Shown one piece after another: positions 45,666-59,290 of a DNA stretch of 64,000 nt. The stretch comes from Caenorhabditis elegans. Lineage: Eukaryota > Nematoda > Chromadorea > Rhabditida > Rhabditidae. Below the pieces are notes generated by a model, which was not told the DNA's origin, ran no database searches, and saw only the letters and a program-made list of their open reading frames with translations. The position numbers were made by a program, and so were the translations under genes. Numbering within the stretch: position 1 is the stretch's first letter; every line of letters starts with the position of its first letter. Location of the stretch: assembly GCF_000002985.6 (NCBI RefSeq), contig NC_003284.9:12276001-12340000 (forward strand). The letters run 5' to 3'.

Positions 45666-46778
45666 ATGTCGTGTTGCAATGACTTCTCCTACTCCAACGC
45701 TGGAATCTATAGGCAAGCGATGGAGGATATCATGTTTACCCCGAACAAAGATAAAAAGAAGTCAGCCTTTCATGATGAAACTTTAAATAGCCTCCGAAAA
45801 GTGAGCAGATTGGTGCAGAAGTTTGAAAGTGGCGGAACTGACGATGAGACTGTTGATGAGACCGAAAAAGAAGAGCAAGGAGAAGATGTGTGCGATGGTC
45901 CTGTGTTCAGGAAGGAGTCTTTTCTGAAACAGAGCCAAAATGAAGAAGAAGAAGAAAAGGCAGATGTTCAAGAAAATTTTGACGAGCAGGAGAATGCTAA
46001 AAATGAAAACGACGAGGTGTTCTATGAAAACGAGAACGAAGCAAAGGAACTAGTCGAGACCCCCATTCTCCGATCTTTGTCCCGCCAATTTTCTGGCCTA
46101 ACGATTATCAAGTCTCACATCAAAAAAGACAATCTCGATGTGGAGAGTAGATCTCCAGCTCGTCGTGAGACGAGAATCATGTCAAGAAGAAAACAAGAAT
46201 CGTCAGTGTCGTCATGCTCATCGGAGAGCTCTCATTGCTCCGCTTCATCGTCTCTCAGTAAGACGGAAAAACCAGAACCTGAGAATAGCAACTTCGTAAA
46301 CGAACTGTACTACTGCAAATTGGCGAGATCTCAAGTTCACCACAAGTTTGAAGCATACTTCAAGTGGAAATCAGAGAGTAAGCATTTCTAAATTTTGAAC
46401 ATAAATTTTATTAGAGAAACTGATGTTTAATGGCAAGCGGAACTGTTTATCAACATGCAAGCAAAATTTATATTTCGTTTAGAGCAGTGTCTAATTATCA
46501 CTAATATTGTTTAATTTTCAGCACTCCGATCAATTGCGGCATCGGTTTCACAGATGCGCTTGGACACATTGAATTCGATCATTGCACCACACGATGAACG
46601 CGTAAATGTTCTCAAGACAATCTATGAAAATTGCAAGAAGGGAGTAAACAAAGAAATGGATGCACTGTGCTGTGCTCTTTTTGATCTTCTTGATGATGTC
46701 GATGAGAAGTCATTATCGATTCACGAGGAATACGTTGCTGCCAAGTACCATAAAAAGTTGCAAAGTCAAAACTGTTAG
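45666..46778 (+). CDS. Unrecognised acidic/serine-rich protein, 322 aa, two exons
   Basis: Exons 45666-46377 and 46522-46778, phase 1. AAATTTCAG ends seven bases before the ATG, so the start is probably a spliced-leader or intron site. After a Cys/Ser N-terminus and a helix (YRQAMEDIMF) comes a strongly acidic Glu-rich region (about 58-125), a Ser-rich patch (SVSSCSSESSHCSASSSL) with RSPARRETR that suits phosphorylation, and a C-terminal helical module (about 215-320: YYCKLARSQVHHKFEAYFKW, MRLDTLNSIIAPHDERVNVL, ALFDLLDDVDEKSLSIHEEY). That last part resembles a helical-bundle interaction domain, but I cannot name it. Confidence 0.75.
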
Positions 46779-47738
46779 TGGATATTTTGACATAGTCTTT
46801 TTTAATCTTTAGCTATTCCACCGCCTACTTCTTGTCAAATTTCTGAAGTTTTAATGTCTACCTGAATCTCGTTGTTTCACATTGTTTTTTTGTTTTCCTT
46901 TTGATCCTTCAATATTTTCTTTTTTTTTTCGTTTTAAAACATGTTTTGAATTGCCAATTCATGGTAAAGTTTTAATAAACAATCATAGTCAGTAATTAAA
47001 TTTGGATAGTATTTGTCAATAGTTAGTCAAACTTGTCATAAATGTGTGGACAAAATAAAAACAATAATGAATATATTATTGGGCATAATACAGAAAAAGG
47101 GATGAGCTGAATTCTATTATATATAGTGATCTATGTTGACTTTTGATATTAATTGCCTAACATCTAAAATCTTTGATATTTGATAAATTTCCACTGAACA
47201 CTGAACCTACTTAAGGCTATTCACAACAACAAATTGAAAAAGCATTCAGACACAATTTAGGCACGTTTCGCGCAACAATTTAACCACAAAATGTTCATAA
47301 ATCTAAATTCTCGAAATTGGTTCTGCAAAATTGAAAAAAAAAAAATTAAGTGCCTGATAATTTATTTTGAATATTAATCGTTTGAAATGATAATGTTCCG
47401 CGCTTTCCAGCGGACGAAAACCGGGTTTCTACTTATTTTTTAATTTCCATCTTTTTGTTGCTCAGGTTGTCGTAGTTGGTTGAAATTCCTGATTAAATGT
47501 TCAAATATTATTCTAAGATTTCACGTCATTATTGGAAATGCCACTTTTCAGAATTGGACAAAAAAACATATTTCTTCAAAAACATCTGCTACGAAACGCC
47601 CTGTTTTCATTTTGTAACCCGCTAAAAGCAACGTTTCCATTTTCTGATCTTATTTACTGAAATTCAATCAAACTGAATATCAACTTAACCTCGTGAACAA
47701 TTTATATGCAGCGTTTCAAATCATATATAATTTTCAGA
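46779..47738. other. Intergenic, nothing recognised
   Basis: AT-rich 3' flank and upstream region of the first srd gene. No coding exon or repeat supported. Confidence 0.45.
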
Positions 47739-49432
47739 ATGGGAGCGGATATTTATCGGGATGTGCTTTATATCTTCTACCCTATTTTCTTCATTTTTTC
47801 AACAATAACACAGTTGATGTTAATTTATTTAATTTTTTACCACTCCCCAACACATCTAAAAATGTTAAAAGTATTCTTGTTAAACACAAGTCTTTTCCAA
47901 ATTATCCTAGTCGTTGTTTCTTGTTCATCTCAGTTTCGAATGATTACAACTGCTATTCCTATTGAACTGAGAAGTTACGGACTGTTAAGATATTTGGAAG
48001 CGTGGCTGGGTTATACAATGTATCAAGTTTTACAAGTGAGTTTTCTGAGTGTGAGTTTGGAAAAACATATTATACATCTTAAGCATTAAAATTTTGAAAT
48101 GTTTGGAAAATAAAATCTTTTGAATACATTTTGAGTAAGTTAACTGCTATTGAAATATATATATATGTTTTTGTATTTTTAAAACAAAAAAACATAACTT
48201 AAACTAGTGTATTAAAAAAATTGTCAATATTATCAGTTACCTAGATTACAATGTAAAAAATTCAAAATGAAAACCAAAAGTTCTCAATGTCATGATTTAT
48301 TTGTTGGAGAAATACTAGGTATCTTCTGGAAGAAAATTCGAAGACGAATTGTGTGCAATTATGAACAATACCTCTTTTTTTTGTTTTACCGTATAATCTT
48401 AAGAGTTTGAATTTTTGACCAATAGATCTTGTTGAACTCAATAATTTAGTTTCATCCAATTAATCTTTACTCAGACTTCCGCATTTATGAGTGGCATGTC
48501 TATTTTAATAACATTCGTTTTCAAATATGAATTGGTTCGACAAATTGAATTTTCAAAAAGTCGAGTTACTGGTATTATTTTACTCTTTCACATGCCAATA
48601 ATAGCATCAATGGTTTGAATCAGAAGTTCTATTGAAAACAAAAAACGATTAATATTTTCAGGTTATGGAAGTGATAATGGTGATAAATCAGTCGTTGCCA
48701 AATGAAATCAGAGAACAGTACAAGTTTCTCAATGCAAACGCCGAAGAGTACTCAATCGTTGGAGCGCTTAGCCTGAAAACAGTACCAAGTCTAATAAATT
48801 TTCTGTTAATTTCTGGATCTGTAGTAGCCTCTCCGTTCATTAGCTTCTTTTTTCGAGAGTGAGTAGTTCAGTATTTTCAATCGAAAATAGGCTCTTTCAG
48901 GAAAATTTTACGACGTATCAATTCACAGTTTTATCAACATTCGAAATGGAAAAAGTCTCAAATTCAAGTTTTTGTGAAAGTAGGTGCGCCCAGAAATGAC
49001 AGTTAAATATTTTTTCTTAACAGTTTCGTTATTTGTGTGCTTACACTTTTTGTGTCCACGTAGTTATCTTAAAAGTTCCAAAATTGCAAGATTAATAGAG
49101 GAATGATGGCATTGAAAATCACCTAAAATTTTTCAGGGACTTACAATTCAAGCATTTCTTCCGCTCATATTTTATGTGCCAGTATTTGGTCTCTACTTCT
49201 ATTGCATTTTAACTCGTAATTAAATCATTCCATGAAAACTTCAAAATGTTCGGTTTCAGATACAGAAATACTATTTCAACAATATTTTATGACAGTGGTC
49301 CCTTGCTTGCCAGCTTTTTTTGATCCAATGCTGACTTTGTATTTTGTGACGCCTTATAGAAGACGACTAAAAATTTGGATGAGAATTGAGAAAGAATCAA
49401 AAGTGCTACCAGTCACATCGCTTGTCAAGTAA
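47739..49432 (+). CDS. srd-family seven-helix chemoreceptor A (320 aa)
   Basis: Exons 47739-48035, 48475-48612, 48662-48858, 48901-48979, 49137-49215, 49260-49432; phases 0,0,2,0,1. The SRD signature is present in outline: [11 protein letters not shown] after the first helix, [20 protein letters not shown] (family consensus RQVSN..PMEIW.YGP.RHFEA, here the most diverged of the array), YSIVGAL, and C-terminal [10 protein letters not shown]...[27 protein letters not shown] proteins are nematode G-protein-coupled receptors made mostly in ciliated chemosensory neurons. No frame breaks. The first intron is the long one (439 bases). Ligand unknown. Confidence 0.88.
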
Positions 49433-50723
49433 TCCTTGCTCTTCTGAGAGCAACATGTCTGCGAAAAAAGTTTTCTAATTATAGATGTTGCTTGCCCTTA
49501 GCAACACAATTTATGAAACTCTATTTACGCATAGAATTGATTCAATGCGGAAATAATAATGAAAATTGTCAGTTTTAGACAGATATTTCTGTTCCATTTT
49601 TGTTATGACAAAATAGATTGTCCTATCTTAAAAGCCCTGTTTCTAATATGAGCAAATAAATATGAAAATTAAGTGCTTATAGAGTTTATTTGTAGAATGT
49701 TTGAAAATAAAGATTGTTACTGAAAATTATGTCAGAGACAACTAATATAAAAAAGGGAGTATTAGATTTTTGTACTAATTACTTACTTTATTATTTTATT
49801 CTATATACTAACCAGCGTTAACATTTTTCTTTGTCAGTAAAAGTAATAAAGTATTTCCGAAAAAGGTCTCAGATAGATTTATTTTTAAGCTTCTCACTAA
49901 CAACAAGGAACAAAAGATATATTGTTTTTAAAGAAAATGGGATATTGTTATGACTTACATTTTAATCATGTTTTACATTTAATTGGTCTGTCATAACACA
50001 ATGTTCACCCAAAATAAAAATTTAAAACAGTCAAGTTTTTCATTGTAGAATTGACTTCTGACAGAAATCTATGTTGTATTCCTTGTTCACAAAATTGTAG
50101 TAGTATCAGGCCTGCCATTTCTTGAGACTCATGACAGGCACGTATTTGCTATTTAAACATTTTTTCCATCGAGAAATTTTAATGACTAAAATGATAAAAT
50201 AGTTTAATTGGTAGCCATGATTTAGTTGATAGTAACACAGGTAGACTCACTCAATTTTTTATTAAAGTTTTCTAAAAACGGTATTGTTTTTATATTGTTT
50301 TGATATTGCATTTGATCATGTTGGCCTATTATAAGTGTATTTTGATAAAATCCCCATTTGTGCCACTCCACGCTTTAGTGTGTTTATTTGATGCTAGTTA
50401 AACTTTGATCTTAATGGCAAGTATAGTTCAAAGATTATCATTGTCCAATTTTGAGTCGCATAACGTGGAATTGTATGGTTCATTAGAAAGACGTAGTTAT
50501 CTTTTACTTTGAAAATTGCGTATGAAAAAATTATTTTTTGAATTCTTTTCTATGTATAACATGTAAACGTCATGAAGGAAGTTGGTACTTAGTATGCAAT
50601 TAGTCGTTTGAAAATTTCAGCCAACCATTACCCAGTCATTTTTCCATCGCCTCTGTATCATAACTTATATTTACTTTGGTCTATTTGATTATAAATCTGC
50701 TTTCAGTTTTTCAATGCACAGTC
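49433..50723. other. 1.3-kb spacer between srd A and srd B
   Basis: AT-rich. No exon supported; upstream sequence of srd B. Confidence 0.45.
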
Positions 50724-52365
50724 ATGCCCTCTAGTGAAGATTATCGGCAATTTCTAGAAGTGTTCTATCCATTTTTTCTTATCACGTCACTGATTAGTCA
50801 ATTATTTGTGATTTATTTCATTTTGAACTACACTCCAAAACAGTTACAAACACTGCGGTATATACTAGTGAACACTTGCGTTTTTCAAGTAATCCACGTA
50901 TCTGCTTGCTACTTGATGCAGTTTCGTCAAGTTTCTAACTTAGTTCCCATGGAAGTATGGAGTTATGGATATGGCCGACATTTCGAAGCATTTGTTGGTT
51001 ATTCATTGTATCATGTTGTACAAGTATGTGGAAGATTCTCTATTTCAAAAACAGCGTTAAAAATTGCAGACATCAACGGTTGCCAGTGGCATTTCAGTAG
51101 TAATGACGTTGTTCCTAAAGTACGAAGCAGCTAGAAATGTAAAGCTCACAAGTTGGAAGCGATATTTGATAATTACATGTATCCTTTTACCATTAGTCAC
51201 TTCTGTGGTAAGATATTAGCAACACAAATTAAAATGATTTCGCACGATTGTACTATTAGTTTAGTTGTTGTCAATGCCTTAAAAAACAGTAAAAAATTGG
51301 ACGTAAATAGTCTTTGGTTCTGAACTCATCGAAACAGGTGCTGAATGCCGTGGGTGGTTTGCGTAACTTTCCAAAAGATTAAATTTTTGACAAATCACTG
51401 AAATAGTCATTTTATCAAAAATTAATTTACTGAGAATTGCCGTAAATCTTGGAAAAATATAAGTCATCTTTGTTTTAGCAGGTAAAAACTTCAAGTTTGA
51501 AAATCTCTAGCAACAACTGCAAAATTAAAATACAATTTGCCAATATGCCGATAATGAAAAAATCGGCGCGTTGCCGATTTTGCCGTTTGCCGAAAATATG
51601 TTTGTCGCATACTCCAAAGCTTTTCTAAATTAGGAAAATTAGGTAGCATCATTTTTCAGACACTGGAAATAATTCTTATAATCACGCAATCTCTTCCTAA
51701 TGAAATACGTGAACGCTACAAACTTATTAATGTCGACGTCAAAGATCATTCGGTAGTAGGAACTTTGAATTTTAAAGTTCTTGCAAGTCAAGTTAATGTA
51801 TGCATAATGTCATCGTCTGTAGTTATGTTGCCAATTATTGGGTTAAGCTCTCGAAGGTTTGTGTTTTTTTTTTCAGGTTACGATTAAATTATTTTATGTT
51901 GCAGGAAATTACTGGAGCATATTCAGAAAACAAGTGATAGAGTGTCTCAGACCAAAAATTCACAGAATAAGATGTTTGTGAAGGTTGGTTTGAAAATTTT
52001 TGTTTTTTTGAAAAATGAATTTATATAAATTATATCTTTAGTACTTTTTTAGGGTGTAATACTTCAAACATTTCTTCCATTGTGCTTCTACTGCCCTATA
52101 TCATCCATTTATTTCTACTGCATAGTCACACGTAATAGTAATTATTTTTTTAGAATTTGATTTACGCCCTATCCATTTTTCAGATGAAGAAATCCTCTTC
52201 CAGCAATATTTCATGTTCTTGATCCCAGCATTTCCTGCATTATTCGATCCTTATATCACTTTGTATTTTATTACACCATATAGAAATCGTGTAAAAATTT
52301 GGCTGCGCATGAATAAGGTGTCTCCAAAGTCTGTTACGTTAATAAATGTAAATTGCAACTATTAA
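50724..52365 (+). CDS. srd-family chemoreceptor B (324 aa)
   Basis: Exons 50724-51023, 51070-51207, 51660-51856, 51905-51983, 52053-52131, 52184-52365; same phases as its neighbours. The ATG follows TTTCAG by 17 bases. Signature [29 protein letters not shown] after helix 4, DHSVVGT, and [11 protein letters not shown] with [19 protein letters not shown]. Intact. Intron 2 (452 bases) carries a short AT-flanked hairpin near 51560. AATAAA overlaps the stop region. Function as for the family: G-protein-coupled odorant or pheromone receptor. Confidence 0.9.
51540..51600. repeat. Small inverted repeat in srd B intron 2
   Basis: AAAATCGGC-GCGTT-GCCGATTTT forms a nine-base-pair hairpin, with further GCCGATAA and TTTGCCGAAAA copies beside it. 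Probably a remnant of a palindromic element. Confidence 0.6.
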
Positions 52366-52975
52366 ATAAAAATTCATTTTCTTAATGTACATACAATTAA
52401 AAGTAAATGTGCTGTTTTCAAAACATCCTGGTTTGATTTTTATTTGTGTTTGATCGAATTTCCATATATTTCCATAACGAACTATCGAAACAATTATATC
52501 AAACTTTTTGTTGCGATGTTAATTAAAGTTTCAAAGTAAAAAAGACTTAGTTAGTGATGGTCTCTTTTGTTATGTGTTTCAAAAAGAGACAAAACAACAA
52601 AAAATTTAGAACATTATACTTCGAAATTTTGCAGACATGTTTAAACCGTAAATAATAGATTAAAGTGGGAACCTTTTTCAATATTTGTTTTTGATCTTAC
52701 CTTTGTTTTAGTGTTTGATTTGCAAATAACAACAATCAACTTATAGCTTGACCTACTCAAGTGAAATTGAACATAACTTGAATATGACGAATCAAAACAA
52801 ATTTACCTTTTGTTTTCCCGGAATTTCTAGAACCAGATCAGACTATTATGGGTGATTAGTCTAGTAAGTTCTATCAATAACAATAACAGAAAACTGAAAT
52901 GGCTATAAAACAACCACCCACTGGGAGAAAATTGGCTTCCTAGCTAATTTTCTCGCCGTGGGTAGTTATTCAATA
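52366..52975. other. Spacer between srd B and srd C
   Basis: AT-rich; nothing beyond UTR and promoter sequence is evident. Confidence 0.45.
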
Positions 52976-54526
52976 ATGTACAGAACTGTCTTATCGGTTT
53001 TCTACCCAATGTTTTTCATACTCGTTATTCCAAGTCTAATATTGCTAATTTTCATTATATTACGATATTCACCTGACTGTTTTCAAACATTCAAATATAT
53101 TTTATTAGTTACTTGCATTTCTCAAATAGTTGCAGTCACTACAAATTGCCTTATTCAAATCCGTCAGGTTTCCAATTTAACCCCTATGGAAATTTGGTGC
53201 TATGGGCCATTGAGACACTTCACTGCGTTAATTGCTTATTCTACTTATTTTCTCACGCAGGTTAACACTTGTCTAGACCGATTTGTCTTAAACCTATTCA
53301 TTTCAGACTGCCGTTGTAATTAGTAATGTATTAATATTTTTAACAATTTATTTGAAATACCTTGCAACAAAAATCAACACAAGAAAAACCTGCAATTATG
53401 GCGTTACATTTTTCATTTTATCACCAATTTTTATAGCACTGGTAATCACTAAATTTTTGAACAAAATTAGTTAGTCATCAATAGAAATTTGGCAAGATTA
53501 GTATAGCAACTCTATTAGACTTGCAATCATTATTTCTACCGCACCTTACACACCCTCAAAAAATCAATATTTCACCCCTATCTGTCTCGGATTCATTTTT
53601 TGCTATATTATAAAATCACTAATTTTCATATTCCAATAATGATTTAGGGCGTGTTTTGCAACAATTGTTCACAAATTACGAAAATGTTACAATAATTGTC
53701 AATTTTGATCAAAAATGGCTAAAACTTGTATTTTTTCGTAAAGGACAACTAGTAATTTCAATTTGAAAAAGCTCCCAAAAATTTGTATTACACTCTCTAT
53801 AAGTATTGCGCTTGCAAAGCCCTCTGAAAAACTATTGCTTTACAAAAAAAAATTTAGGGTGCACAAACTAGTCTCATCCTAACGGAAGGGATACCATCTG
53901 AAAATCAGGACCATCTTGAAAAAATTAATTTTGATATCTCTGATCATGCAGTTATTGGTTACATTCGTTTGAAAACTCTACCCAGCATTATAATTACATT
54001 TGTGATAACTGGAACAATTTTAATACTGCCAGCTGTGGGATTATTATTGAGGAAGTAAGATATTTTCCATAGAACGTTTTAAATTTTAATTGCTCTCAAC
54101 AGGAAAACGCTGCGCAACATAAACTCAAATAAGTTCTCCATCACCAAGAAAGCTTTAATAAAAGGTTTTATTAACGTAAGTTCATTTACACCAACTCAAG
54201 CATATCGGCAGTTTTAGGGTGTCACACTCCAAGTGTTCCTCCCATTAATTTGCTACATTCCGGTTTTTGGAAGTTTTCTTGTGCTAGCCGAAACAAGTGA
54301 GTAAAAATGTATGCATCCATGTGTCATTATTAACAAATTTTCAGAGACGGAAGTTCCTTTTGAACAATATTTCTTCTCAGTATTGGTTATGTTACCAATG
54401 TTATTTGATCCGTACATTATACTTTACTCCGTGGCTCCTTACCGAAAGCAAATTGAAAAGTGGATAAAGACAAAAAGGCGCCAGTCTATTTTGATTGTGG
54501 ATCCAGCTGCAAGAATTGGCTTTTGA
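52976..54526 (+). CDS. srd-family chemoreceptor C (316 aa)
   Basis: Exons 52976-53260, 53307-53441, 53858-54054, 54103-54175, 54218-54296, 54345-54526. Exon 2 is one codon shorter and exon 4 two codons shorter than in the other copies. Signature RQVSNLTPMEIWCYGPLRHF, DHAVIGYI, and TEVPFEQYF with FDPYIILYSVAPYRKQIEKW. An in-frame GTG and codons lie upstream of the ATG but the ATG at 52976 aligns with the other family starts. Intact; intron 2 is long (416 bases). Confidence 0.9.
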
Positions 54527-56094
54527 ATGAATGATCATCATATAACCAATTTTCAATTGGTGAATGATATCCTACAAATGTGCTTTCCACACTTTTTAAA
54601 AATGAAGCTTATTTCAGTTTCAGCGATTGTTTCTACTTTTTGATATTGAGCCTCCAACCTTCAAATTTCTTGTATTATATAAACATTTAATATAGAAACT
54701 TTGAAATGTATCAGTTCCTTTCAAACGTTTTAATGAGCAATAATGATTACTGCTATTGAAAACGGAATTACTAAAATTTATAGCAAATCACTTTATAGGA
54801 TTGTATTCGATATTCAATGTTAAATAATACGCTTGAATTAATCTTGAAAATATTCAAAGCATAAAACGATGCCTTCTAGAACATTCACAAAAATGCTTAA
54901 CTGTTTAAAACTTTCCACTTTTTTGTGTTGGGTCTACAAAGTTCGGAATATCTAAAATCGTTTCTCCTCCTTAAAGTTTAACAATTATTTCACAAAATTG
55001 CGATTTTCACAAACAATTTAAAACTCGTTCTTAACAACACCCAGTAAGCAGTTTTGTGAAATATTTTGATATAGGAATTATCTGGGTTAAAACACAGAGC
55101 GGTTCTGGCTACAAACCAACTATTACTCCACTGACTCATATAATAAATCACATTTTTAATATAATATCCCGTGCTTTACTCTATTTATAATTCTTATTGC
55201 AAATTTAATTACACGTGCTGGGAAAAATTTCATTTTGTTCCTTGTCTGCCTGTTGCATATGAATTAATTTGCGTCTATTTGAACTCTATTCTGCCAATTT
55301 TCGTGTTTCAATTTTTACATTATCTTGGTTAATTGAATTCATACAGTTGGATACATACAGAATACATACAGTAGGTAGAGTTGAATTTGGGGTTTATCAT
55401 TTTCTCACCCTATTCGCGCTTCATATTCTCTGATCTTCGTAGATTTGCAATTCGCGATTTGAAAATTTGGTACTGAAAGTTCGTGAAGTTCAAGCACCAG
55501 GCTTGTAAAGTTACGGAGAATTGCTTCGTGGCTTTCTTCTTGGGATGAACGCCACTGGAACCCGTATTGGTAGCAAACTCGTCTATTTTTAAATGTTCAA
55601 AATGCTAGCCTGCTAGCAAAAAGCAAATTCACTCTGAAAGCTTTCCTTTTTCAGATACAATGATTTGATAAGTACATTCTTTATGAAAAACTAGACACGA
55701 TTAAGAGCGAGAAACAACAACCCTCTTCCAAAAAAAAAAATTAAAAACGAGTTTTTTTGTGATTTCTTTACAAAAATTTAAATCCTTGTGAATCCCCATC
55801 AAAGTTTTATATCTATTTAAAATTTGATAATCATAAAATCAGGGGAGTAAAAATTTTGTAAGAAGCCACGTAATAGTTTTCTTAACTGTGAGTGCAAACT
55901 TTCATAACATGCAATTTTCCGCAATTCCGCAATTTCGTGTGGCTAGACGGAAAAAAATTAAGCTGTGTGTGATAAGCTTCATTATAATGATACGCTTTAC
56001 CTAATTATTTGCAGCAAATACGGAAATTTGTCAACGATTTTGAAGAAATACTTTTCAGATATTCTACGAATCTCTCAATTGAATTTCTAAAACA
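54527..56094. other. 1.6-kb spacer between srd C and srd D
   Basis: The largest gap in the array. No decayed receptor exon was recognised in it. Contains a short ATACATACAG duplication near 55347-55371. Confidence 0.45.
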
Positions 56095-57302
56095 ATGTTA
56101 CATATTTTTCTATCATATTTCTATATTATTTTTTTCTTAATTGTATTTCCAACACAACTACTTTTGCTCTATGTAATAATTTTTCATTCTCCAAAACATT
56201 TGAAAACTTTGAAAAGGATTTTCCTTTGTAACTGTAGCTGTCAAATTTTTTCCATGATAACGTTAGTCTTGTTGCAAGCGCGCCAGGTTTCCAATTTGAA
56301 TCCTGTGGAATTATGGTGTTATGGTCCCTTAAGATATTTAGATGCAATTGTTGCATACACTATGTACGTATTGTGTGAGGTATGTCACATGATTCATATT
56401 TTTTTAAAGATTTGAATAAGATTTTAGACCTTTGAATATGACTTTCAGGGGACTGTTTTGATGAGCAGCATTCTGATCTTTATCACAATGTATGTCAAAT
56501 ACGAAGCTGTAAGAAGTATACACAGAGAAAGATCAGCAAAGTTTTCCGTTATTATTTTATCATTGTCCCCTCTTTTCATAACCATGGTAACTTATCTGAA
56601 TGTTTATTGAATTCAACTTTAAAAATGTATGTTTCAGTCAGCTGAAGCATATTTAACGATAGAATATCACTTACCCATTGAATATCAAGAGAAGTTCAGT
56701 GCTATCAACTCCAACCTCGGCGATCATACTGTCATAGGATACATTGCTTTGGACAACATTCCTGCTCAAATTGTGTTTTGCACCATTTGTGGATTTTTCG
56801 TGATATTTCCTTTGATTATGTTTTGTTTGAGAAGGTAGGAAAATTTAGATGACTGACAAGATTTTTGAATTCTAGAAATATCATCTTGTTCATCAATTCA
56901 AAGTTGGATTTGTCGTCGACAACAATGCGGCAACAAAATAGAGCGCTTATAAATGTTTGAATAAAAAATAGTTTGAATTTAATAAAAATAATTTTATAGG
57001 GTTTGACGCTTCAAGCTTTTCTCCCACTCTTTTGCGTTTGCCCTATATTCATATGCTCTTTTGTGGCCCTCATTACAAGTAACGTTCTTATCACAGTTTC
57101 AAATATAAATGCGAAACCATTTTCAGAGACAGAAATACTACTTGAACAATATTTTGTAAGCGTTGTGTTGTTGCTTCCTACATTTTTCGAACCTTATATA
57201 ACATTTTACACAGTGTCTCATTATAGAAAACAAGTCAGAATATGGCTGGGAAAAGAGAATATGGGATCAATGATGCTTGTAGTGTCTGTATCAAGATTAT
57301 GA
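56095..57302 (+). CDS. srd-family chemoreceptor D (317 aa)
   Basis: Exons 56095-56379, 56449-56586, 56638-56834, 56876-56954, 57000-57078, 57127-57302; lengths 285/138/197/79/79/176. Signature ARQVSNLNPVELWCYGPLRY, KYEAVRS, DHTVIGYIAL, and TEILLEQYFVS with TFFEPYITFYTVSHYRKQVRIW; the usual FDPY reads FEPY. All introns are short (41-69 bases), the most compact copy. Intact. AATAAA near 57317. Confidence 0.92.
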
Positions 57303-57641
57303 TTTTTCATTGTTTGAATAAAATTTTCAATCACACGAAATTACACTACATGAACTTTAAAATGTTGTTCATTAATCGCATAACTATCAAATTATACTGG
57401 TCAGACTAACAATAATGAAAAAAAAATTCTCGGGAGATAGTAGATCTTTGACTAATAATTGTTAAATCCCCACTGAGTTACGATGTTTGCTCATTTTGTT
57501 CTGTCTCTATAAGAGAATCGCATAAAAACAAGTAATTAACCAACTTCTGATTTTACGAATAGTTATCACTTCCACAAAATTTTGTGTTAAAAAATTATTT
57601 TTTTTTATATTTAATCTCTTTGACATTATTCTTGGGCTAAC
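57303..57641. other. Short spacer between srd D and srd E
   Basis: 339 bases of AT-rich sequence holding one 3' UTR and the next promoter. Confidence 0.5.
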
Positions 57642-59290
57642 ATGTATAATATAATTTTATCTATATTTTATCCAATATTCTTAGCATTAGTTTTTCCAAC
57701 CCAAATATTTCTTTTTGTCGTCGTAGTCAAATATTCTCCGAAGTATATGCAAACTCTGAGAAATGTTTTATTTTGCAACTGCATTTTCCAAACGATTTCA
57801 GTAGTATTGTTATGTTTGTTACAACTTCGTCAAGTCTCGCACTTGAAACCCATGGAAATCTGGTGTTATGGGCCGTTAAGGCATTTTGAGGCGATTATAT
57901 CTTATTGCTTGTATTTCGTATCCCAGGTATGCAATATCAATTGTTGGTAAACATATCAAAATAATTTTAGAGCACCTCTGTTGTTAGCAACATTTTAGTG
58001 CTCCTCACAATCTATCTGAAATATGAAGCTGCAAAAAACGTAACAAACAAGCAATCCAACAAATGCATAGTTATTATACTTTTATTGGTGCCAGTTTTTG
58101 TATTAGTGGTATTAATTATTAATCAAAGTTAGTTGCGTCATTGTACTTTCAGGGAGCTGAAATATACAGTGTCGTTACACATTCATTGTTGCCAGAAGTT
58201 AGATATCTTTTCGAGGTAATCAATTCCAACGTGACTGACCATTCAGTTATTGGTTATATAACTTTGCAAACTGTTCCAAGTTATTTGATAATCAGCATTG
58301 TTTTCGGATCGGTTTTCCTGCTTCCACCGATGGGATTGTATACACGGAGGTTTAAATGATAACTTTTTTTCGATTTTAGCTTCAATCTTTTTATTATTCA
58401 AGAAAAATCATTTTCCACATCAACTCCGGTAGGGATACTACTTCACAACTCAAAAAACATCAACGGAAAACATTTATAAATGTAAGCTCAAGCAAACCTA
58501 TTAAAGGAGGAAGACTGGTTAAGGATATTTTGTACAAAACAATGTGCTGAAATTAACGAATTTTGTGATGAAACTTCTTGAAAATTGCTTTAAAAGATTT
58601 TATTGCAATTCAATAAAATTAAAAAATGACCTTATTTTAGCTTAAATCTTCAATTTTGGCCAGCGGCTCGCAATTGATTTTTTTTTTGAGTTATCATCTT
58701 CTATCGCATTTTTCGGTAGTGTATCCATCGTTATTTTGCTGATTGAGGTACATAAACAACCAAAATATGCAATAAAACAGTTCAAAAAAAGTCATCTTGC
58801 TAAATTTGTATTGGAGATTTTAGGTAAAATATTAGGCAATTTTTTTTCGAAACGTTGAACCACCATAAAAATTTTTAAAAATGATTTGAGAAGTCTCAAT
58901 ACGAATTTTGTTAATTTGATCACATTTTGGATCAATCCGTTAAAAATACCTAGAACAGTTACTTCTTCTTTACTATAACTTTTTTAACAGGGTTTAACAC
59001 TCCAAGCTTGCCTTCCTCTTGTGAGCCTGTGCCCAATTTTTGTGTGCTATGTGATAGTGATTGGAACTAGTAAGTTATTATAGAACTTTACATAATAAAA
59101 TTTATCTTTTACAGAATCAGAATTGCTTTTCGAGCAGTATTGTATTTCTGTGCTAGTGCTACTCCCCACGTTTTTCGACCCGTACATCACGTTATACTCG
59201 GTGGCTCCGTACCGAAAACAAATCGGGATGTGGTTGGGAAAAGCAAAGACAGGACCTATGATTGTCATATCTTCTATTATGAATCTTTAA
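57642..59290 (+). CDS. srd-family chemoreceptor E (317 aa)
   Basis: Exons 57642-57926, 57971-58108, 58153-58349, 58403-58481, 58991-59069, 59115-59290; lengths identical to receptor D. Signature RQVSHLKPMEIWCYGPLRHF, KYEAAKNV, DHSVIGYITL, and SELLFEQYCIS with [19 protein letters not shown]. Intact. Intron 4 is long (509 bases) where receptor D has 45, so it grew after the duplication or shrank in D. Confidence 0.92.
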